DNA of 64,000 nt from positions 3,609,488 to 3,673,487 of the forward strand of contig NC_047076.1 in assembly GCF_902459465.1 (NCBI RefSeq), read 5' to 3'. The notes beneath the pieces are model-generated. The model searched no databases. It was not told the DNA's origin and saw only the letters and a program-made list of their open reading frames with translations. The stretch is from Asterias rubens (lineage: Eukaryota; Echinodermata; Asteroidea; Forcipulatida; Asteriidae). The translations under genes and the position numbers were made by a program. Shown piece by piece: positions 46,501 to 55,694 of the stretch; positions within the stretch are counted from its first letter, which is position 1; every line of letters starts with the position of its first letter.

Positions 46501-49500
46501 AGCGTATGTTTCTAAGGGTGTTTAATAATTATGCTTCAGCGCATCTTTAACGTTATGAATGAGCGCAGTCTCAGCAATAACCGCCAACTAGGTACCTTAC
46601 TGTGGGTACATTCGATTAGCTTCCCTGGGTCTACCCCGCGGTGCTCACTCGGGTGAGCCCCTGACAAGAGCTAATCGAACGATCGCACTCGCCCTCTCGT
46701 GGTAACGGCATGCACCTCGGGTCACCCCAATGTGACCCACTCCACTAGCAGGGCACTGGGGGCTGACCCGGATGAGCCGACCCGGATGAGCCCCTGGAAT
46801 GACGTCAAAGCTATTCGAACGCACCGGGGTAGATCGGGGTCGACACAGGGAAGCTAAACGAACGCACCCATTGTAAGCAAGAAACTTATATTATCTGCTG
46901 CCATCAACCGTCCCAAAACAAAAGCCCCCATGATAAAATTATGAAAAAAATAGACTGGCCGTAATTGAGCTGTGGACATTTCCAAACTCACATGCATCAC
47001 CTAAGACATTAAGCGTCAATTTAAAACTATCCAGTTAGTTAGTAGGTGCTGTGAAATAATGTGTAATACCATTGTAGAATAGAGTATGTATATATGTAAC
47101 TCATACATGTGTCCTTGAGAAACTTTAATTGCCTCCCTCCATCCAGAAGTAAATCAGGCATGGGTGGTGGTATTTAATTAATTGAATCGGCTAGATGCAC
47201 AGCCTGCATACTTACAGTCCATACTGCATACTCCCCGGGGAGCTGAGATGGTTTTGATATCTAATGCGTATTAATGCAATGTGTCATGGACGCCATTCTG
47301 CTGTGGGGGGGGGGGGGTCTTTTGACACGATAGAACCAGGAACACTTACCAGCCGCAAATGAGAAAGGCAATGAGCGTGAAATCCCGGAACATTTGACAA
47401 TCTCAACTGGAGTTTCATCCGTGCTGTTCATAAAGACACTGCAAACTGTATTTAAATTAGACATCATATTAAACATAATTATTCTCAGCAAATCATTATT
47501 CCTTACCAAAAACATACAAGTGATTAAAAAAAGGCTTACCAACCAGTAAATACATTTTGAATCGTAACAAGCAGTGGTCGATTTCACAAAGACGTAGGAC
47601 TAGTCCTAGTGAGTTATCAAGAACCCAAGGCTAGTCCTAAATTAGGACGAGCAACTCCTTTTTGTAACCCTTTATTGTCATTTTGTTATAGGTCCCTGAT
47701 TTTAAAGACAAAATACTATAACCTAAAACAAATTGTTGGTTCCCTATGAAGGTTTATTATGCCTACTCACTGCAATTAGTTTCGTCTGACAATTGAACGC
47801 ACTCGTCTCTCAGGTTACAAAGCACACCGCAGCCACCGCCCAATGGACAAGGCGCTTGAGGTGGGTCACATACTGCCTCTCGTCCTGTCAATAAAACAAA
47901 ATCAACGCTAATAATAACAATAATAATAATAATAATAACAACAATAATGGCTTTTTAGAGCACAAATTAATTATCGGTCACCCAGTGACGCTCAAGGCGC
48001 TATAAAATTCAGTAGTTTTCTTCAAGGTAAGAAAAATACGTTTGCTTTATGAGACTCACTCATTTTTACACAGTACGCATGTAATGGTTTACAAGGTGCT
48101 GTGACTCAATATGCAGCCAATCAAACCAAGAACACTGGGACGATCCTCTTCTCTTTTTGATAAGTGCACTATGTTATTTCACGTGCGTTACACAACAAAC
48201 GGCACCAACGGCTTTACGTGCCATCCGAAGGACGAAAGACTGGTCCCATGTACTTATCCGTACGAATAAGGGCCGGTTTTGTTTGTACAGAAACAGTGAT
48301 ATCAGTGCATACAATGTACATGTGTTACAGACTTGTACATCCATTTCCAGATTGTTATTATTATGCGAGATCGGTACATCCATACCACGTGACCGTCATG
48401 ATCTTGACGTAGGATCAAGGCAAATCTCTTGCGTAATTATAAAGGGCCTCGAATCGTGACGTCATATGTTTAGGTTACACTAACGTTTTCTCTTTATACA
48501 ATTACGTGACCAAAAGTAAAGACAGCTCACGTTGTTCAAAAAACATACTCTTTCTAAAGGTATTTGGCTTAGGTAGACCCTAATTGTTGTACTTTGTTTG
48601 CTAAAGTCAGGTACACGGCAGTCATCATTGGATAACGATTCTTCCTTTAAACCATCAAGGAACCAGACTATAAGTGCTATTTATTTGACCAAAACAAAAA
48701 ACCCAAAACCAAATATTACAGAAGGAAAGTCTTGAATAATGGGAAACTGTAGGAAATAAATCAAGGAGAGGGCATTGCTTGGCAACAGACAGCTCAGGAC
48801 AGAGTGAAATTCAGTAATGGTCAAGAGGCTTATCTTCTGCAGTGGTGGAGTAAAGGCTAAAGTAGAAGTGGGCTATAGTAAAAAGAATAAGTCATGTCTT
48901 ACCACAGACTTCTAGAGATTCGTCGTGGCCGTTTGTGCAATCGTTCTCCCCGTCGCATTCGTACGCCAGATTGTAGCACTGTTGAATGTCTCCACATTGT
49001 GTATACTGGCTTGACTCACACGTAAAGTCTGATACTACTTCTGATGAGAACAAATATACATAATATGTTAGTTTTGTTTGGAGCTTTACATGGTGTGGAT
49101 GAAAAGAGCCGGTGTGGTCTCGACGTTTCGGACAGTATACTCAGTTCGTCTTCAGGAGAAGACTTGTATTAAACATTTCTGAATTACCGTGATCATTACC
49201 TTAAACACAATACCTATGAAGCGCCACATCTACATCTTCATTGGTGAGATAGTGTGGCAGGCTTAGGGGGTTTCGTATAGCCTTGTCTGTGACCGTTTTT
49301 GAAGCTTAGGGTGTTATTATTATTATTATTATTTTATTCGCCATAACAGTACAAAACAAAATACATTGACAACATTATACCCCAAGATGGGCAAGGGACA
49401 ATAAAAGCAAATACATACTATGATTCGTAGATCTGTTGCCCCACATCTGGGGTACACAATAAAATTAATATAGATTAAACATAATATAGTACACAAAGCA

Positions 49501-51358
49501 ATAATAAAAGCAGAAAATTAAAAACCAATAGAAAATGATAAATATATATTAAGAATAAAAAATAAATTAAATTAAATTAAATTAAATTAAAAATAAATAA
49601 ATAAGTAAAAATAACAGATGGGGTAAGGATAAACAATAAAGGGAAATAAATAAATAAATAAAACCTAAACTTGTAGATAAATTAAAACGACTTAAAATAT
49701 TGCACAAGTGATTGGGCTAAAGCTACTATTCAATAGATTCATGAGATTGACAGACAGAAAATCTAAGTGATTTGAGAAAGCTGTGGAAGGGCAAGAGCAG
49801 TAGTGAATTACGAATGTTTTCTGGCAAACTAGACCAAAGTCTGGGAAAAAGATGAGGAGCAGATAAGTGCAGAGCATCGGTTCTAGCATACAGGTGTTTG
49901 AAGGTGAGAACATTAGGATATCTATGGTTGACAGAAATGATGTCTGCCACATCACAGTGAATAAGGTTAAACTCTGTGGGGCAGAGACCGAACTTTGTGG
50001 TAGCTACTTAGAGCGCACAGGTATCCTCTGAAGTGACATAGTTTTTGAGAAATATTTTGATTTGTTTGTTTTTGAAGTCAGTGTCACCTTGTAGGATATC
50101 TTGGTTTCTTCTGAAATTCAGATTTTTTTTGAGTGATTTTCAGATCGTAGCTCTGAGCGTGTCATAGTCCCTGAGCTAAACAGTCACATGAAAATAATAA
50201 TTAGCATAAAACCTTACTTGGTAACGAGTAATAGGGAAAGGTTGATAGTATAAAACACTGTGAGAAACGTAGTTTTCGAGAAGTAAATTTCCGCGAATTT
50301 GATTTCGAGACTTCAGATTTAGAATTTGAGGTCTCGAAATCAAACATCCGAAAGCACACAACTTCATGTGACAAGGTGTTTTTTCTTTCAGTATTATCAA
50401 GTGGCAAATGTAAACAATTAAATGGTGCAATTTGTAATTGACAAATTTAAGTAATTTCAGAACAAACTGAATTTTAACACGTGTGGGAAGTAAACAATTC
50501 GAATTGACTTATAGTAAATCGAGGATAAAACGAACTATTGAAGAGTAAAAATGCGATTAAATTTATCAAAGGATAAAATACAGAACTATATAAAGTATTA
50601 AATCATAAACTGTTCAATAGCGGGCGAAAATATTATTATTGCATATTGATGTCTAGAGAGTTGGGTTTCCCCTAATTATTGAGAATAGGTCTGTACCTTC
50701 CAAGTCCATCATCACCATCTGTCGATGTTCTGAAATAGTATTCAAATAGTTGGTTTGTAATCTATACTTTGTCAATGTTTCAGTGTAATCAGTTTAAGGG
50801 CCGTTCAGAAGAGGCAATGTCCACCCAAAATACGATCATTGCTACACTAGGCAAACATCTTCCTAGTTACTTGACAAATCCAAGATGGCCGCCATTTTTT
50901 TATTTTGTGCAAATGGAAACATTGGTTTTCTTATTCAGTATGCTCTACAGATTCCAACATGTGAAGTTTTGCTAATACCCCCCCCCCCAGAAAAAATGGA
51001 ACGAAAATATATAATTGACCTGACTATTGTTACAATTATCCCATTGCAGCCCAATTTGGGCTAAACTGGGATAGAATAGCGAAGGTATAAACAGGGCAAT
51101 GGGAGAAGCTTACCGTCATTTGTACTATCTGGACAGTTAGCCTCATCCGATCCATCGATGCAATCCTTATAATCATCGCAAACGAACCCCTTCGGAATGT
51201 TCCTTTTTTCAGCCGGACACTCGTGCATATTAGCTGCAAAATAAATAAAACAAATACATTCATAAAATACAATAAAATAATAGTTATGATAACTAAATTG
51301 GCGCCCATTTTTTGAAAATCCATCAATGCATATAACATCATCACGTGACAAAAAAGTT

Positions 51359-51391
<33 letters not shown>

Positions 51392-54300
51392 CAAGTCTCT
51401 AAAAACGCTAACATTGATTGGCCAAAGTACAAGCGAACGGTGGCCTAGGTAAACATTGACCCCGATAACAAGTTTAACATAACTTTCCTTAGGTAACTGT
51501 CAGAGACCAGTATTCCCACATGGTGTATCCCCAACATATACCTAAAATAACCAATCTGTGAAAATTTGGGCTCAATTGGTCATCGAAGTAGCAGGATAAT
51601 AAAAAAACAAACTTGTTGCACAACTCAGGCCTGAAGTCTTTTAATAATTATTTATTAAGTGAGAGATTATTACCTCACTACGTTTCTTCAGAGGGAGCCG
51701 TTTCCCACAATGTGTTATACTATCATCAGTACCAAGTAAGTTTGTATGCTAACAATTGTGTTGAGTAACTACCAATAGTTTCCAATGCCTTTAAACAATA
51801 TTGCCCCAATTAAAATTGGAAGGGTCAATAAATTTGGAAGCAGCTTAAATAAATGATGTGCAAATGTATTCGGGGTTACCATTTTGCCACTGGTCATCAG
51901 TAAGCCCAAAGAGCAAAATAAGGCACTATCACTGTGAATGATGCTGAACGAATTCGTATTAAAACACACTCACCAGCTCCACAATGCATCTCATCACTGC
52001 CATCAAGGCAATGTGTCTTGTCGTCACAGACCAGGCTCTTACGAATGCAGCCTCCACGCCTTGCACACTTAAACTCACTGCCCTTGCAAGCTAATAACCA
52101 AAAAGAACATCACAATTAAACTCAGTAGATGGAGACAGATTTATAACAGATACAGTATTAGTTGATATTGGATATTGGTCATTAGACACTCGCTGAACGA
52201 ACCTAGCATATTGAAAAAGTAACATTGTATTCGCTGTAACTTGGAAGTTTAATATGTGAACAATCAACTGTGAATGCTGTTCTTTGAGAATGCCTGGAAC
52301 TGGTTGCCTGTTATATGCCTCGTGTGACATGACCCATATGATGCACATTCAGTATACTTTTGTGGCGTGTCATGGCCTATAGGTTAAGAGCACCGGACTT
52401 AAACTTTGGTGTTTCTGATCAGCAGAGTGTGGGTTCGTGTCCCGGTCGTGACACTTGTGTCCTCAAGCAAGACACTTAACCATGATGCTTCGTCCTTCGG
52501 ATGGGACGTAAAGCAGTTGGTCTCGTGTAATGTGTAGCGCACGTAAAGTAAAACCAGAGTGCACTTATCGAAAAGAGAAGGGGTTTGCCTCGGTGTTCAT
52601 GGCTTGATTGGCAGCATGTTGCGCCACAACACCTTGCAAACCATTACACGGTGATATGTGAAAATGAATAGGTGTCATGCTTCAAATTTAACGTAGTCCC
52701 TCTTAAGCAAGACTATTAACCATGAGTCTTCGTCCTTCGGATGGGACGTAAATCAGTTGGTCTCGTGTAATGTGTAACGCACGTAAAATAAAACAAGAGT
52801 GCACTTATCGAAAAGAGAAGGGGTTTGCCCCGATGTTCATGGCTTGATTGGCAGCATGTTGCGCCACAACACCTTGTAAACCATTACATGGTGTTATGTA
52901 AAAAGGTCTCATGCTTCAAGTTTAACGTAGTCCCGCATACCTAACAAGAAAAGACTGTATATTAAAGTGCCTTGAGCGTCACTGAGTTGAGGATAATGTG
53001 CGATAATATTATAAGAAGCCACTATTATTATTATAAGCATCACATGGTGTTGCTTGATTACTCTTAATTCCCCCAAGTTGGCAGGTGTGCCTTCCTTGTG
53101 GAGCATCCCAGTCTTAAGAATTCCCCTGATATGGAGACCTTTTATTTCGCCTGTTGTGTGTGTGCCCTTGGCCTTCACAACCTAGCGAGTATAACCACAT
53201 TGTATTAATTTCACACTCTGATAAAATGTGCCATTTGTTGTTTTCCACACCGACCGTAGGGACCAAATCCACCAGGGAACTTACATCGAACGGTAACATA
53301 ATACACGTCTATAACATTATTACAAAAAAATAATTACTTTCGTAAACGAAGTGAATGGTTTGAGAGACAACACTTGATGATTCGACGGAGCTTAAAGGCA
53401 AAGTATATACCTTATTGTTACTCACATATAAATCTTCGACCCCACAAATTGGCCGACCTTGATAGTTCGCAAAGTAAACAAAACAACGTAATCTCAAGGC
53501 AAAATTTTCGGATGTTTTCAATTCTACATTTAAAATTCTTACCATAATTATGCATTTTACAACAAACGGTTTCAAACGGTCTCTTTAATGTGAGACGTTG
53601 GAACTATTGGTGGCAGTAGACTTACCAGGTAAATTCTCATTGTTTACGTAGTTCTGAGTATGCGCACTTTACCGAGAACAATGGGTTTTCCCTAGTAATT
53701 CTGCTGCCACCAAGCGTCCAAAATGTCTCTCATTAATACAACTTTTGACACAATTAAATGTATGTGAAGATCGCTTACTGCAATCGTCCTCGTCTTCGCC
53801 CTTGTAGCAGTCTCGTTTCCTGTCGCATTTCTTCCTCTTTGGTATACAGAGTCCCATGCTGCTTCCAGACTCCGAGCAGCGGAAGAAATCCGCGGTGCAA
53901 GTGCCAGAATCTGACAAATTAATAAAAAAAATGTGAGAAAAGAAGTTTTACGAATTGGTTTTAAAGGCACTGGTAGAGCAAAAAGCACAACGTCCCCAAC
54001 CTTTACGAAGCAATCATGGTTAAGTCACACGATCGGGACTCAAACCCACACTCTGCTGATCGGAGACACTAGAGCTTGAATCCGGTGCTCTTAACCGCTC
54101 GGCCATGACGCGCCATATTAGTGGTTAATGGCACTGTTAAAACTCCGTAGAAATGGGGATGAAGTTCTAGGTCATGGCCAAGTGGCTGCTGATGTCAGCG
54201 GCCAGTGACGTGTGGCCTGATATAGCGAGACTTCTCATTTATGGTCGCACCTGTTCACTATACCGCAAAGGCCAATAATATGCTACAGTCCCATGTGATT

Positions 54301-55099
54301 AAAATAATGTGTCATCCTCTAACTTAAGATGTCCTTTACAGTCTACGGTGTCCTCAAGTTCATTGACACCTTGATCTGAAAGATGTTGAACGACAAACTT
54401 GTACCTCCGTCAGTGTTTTTAGGAACTGTACATTATATAAATATGATTTGCGGTAACATCATGTGTGTGTGTTTACTTGCAACATAGATAGATGTTGTTC
54501 TTTAGAGAACCGTCTTACTTGATCTATTACAGCGGAGAAGATTTTCGGAATTTAAGAGTTTTCTCAGTTCTTGAAAGAACTGTCCTGCGTTTTAACTATG
54601 ATACCCCTGGGCGGAATGTTGAACATCGGCTGGGACTACTACTTTTGTTTTATAGCTTAGGCAGATCGTAATTAAATTCACTACCGCGGAGAGAGAATTA
54701 GTTGGTCTCGACGTTTCGACTAGCTTGTCTATAGTCTTCATCAGGAGACTGTACATTGTGATTACAAGACTTACCGTAATTACAGTCCCTCTCATCGCTA
54801 AGATTGTCTACACCACACTGTCTAATGCCGTCACATAGTAGGTATCTCTTAATGCACAAGTTTCTTCCCTCGCAATGGAAATCATCATCAAGGCAGGGTG
54901 CTGTAAGAAATATATATATTTTTTTAAATAAACATTGAACTGCATTTAACTATTAAAATTGTCCCATATTAACGGCGACAACGGAGGCGGCAGCAAAAGC
55001 AACAAACATCATTTACAACAGTAGTAGTTGCAACAGCAACACCAGTAGTTGCAACAGCAGCAGCAGCAACAACAGCAATAGCAGCAGTAGCAGCAGTAG

Positions 55100-55134
<35 letters not shown>

Positions 55135-55359
55135 TCAGCAACAATATCAGCAGCAGCAGCAGCAGCAACAAAAATATCAACAGCAACAGCAGCAGCAGCA
55201 GCAGCAACAGCAACAACAACATCAACAGCTACAGCAGCAGCAGCAGCAACAGCAACAGCAACAACAACAGCAGCAGCAGCAGCAACAATATCAGCAGCAG
55301 CAGCAGCAACAGCTACAGCAACAGCAGCAACATCAACGCAACAGCAACATCAACAGAAA

Positions 55360-55394
<35 letters not shown>

Positions 55395-55662
55395 TCATCA
55401 GCAACATCAACAGCAACAGCAACATCAACAGCAACATTAACAGCAACAGCAACATCAACAGCAACAACAACAACAGCAGCAGCAGCAACAGCAGCAACAA
55501 CAACAACAACAGCAGCAGCAGCAACATCAACAACAACAGCAGCAGCAGCAACAGCACCAACAACAACAGCAGCAGCAACAGCAACAACAACAGCAGCAGC
55601 AGCAACATCAACAGCAGCAACAACAGCAGCAGCAGCAATAGCAACATCAGCAGCAGCAACAT

Positions 55663-55694
<32 letters not shown>

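Larger units (their letters stand above)
46315..54900 (-). other. First LDLa array (seven LDL-receptor class A repeats) and linker
   Basis: One repeat per exon, each phase 1-1. 54775-54900, 53779-53910, 51974-52090, 48903-49040 and 47771-47884 have six cysteines. The third has the canonical acidic box CLDGSDEMHC. 51114-51233 (CIDGSDEANC) and 46315-46446 (YECDGELDC) keep only four, lacking the second and third cysteines. Exon 47350-47445 is a 32-residue piece with two cysteines and no recognised fold. LDLa repeats bind Ca2+ through the acidic box and usually bind basic protein ligands. Here they would project from the channel ectodomain (inference). Confidence 0.88.

Noticed and set aside
48157..48459. 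100-codon plus-strand frame
   Set aside because: Falls in the reversed SINE family B body and the dispersed GTGACGTCA motif. No exon signals.
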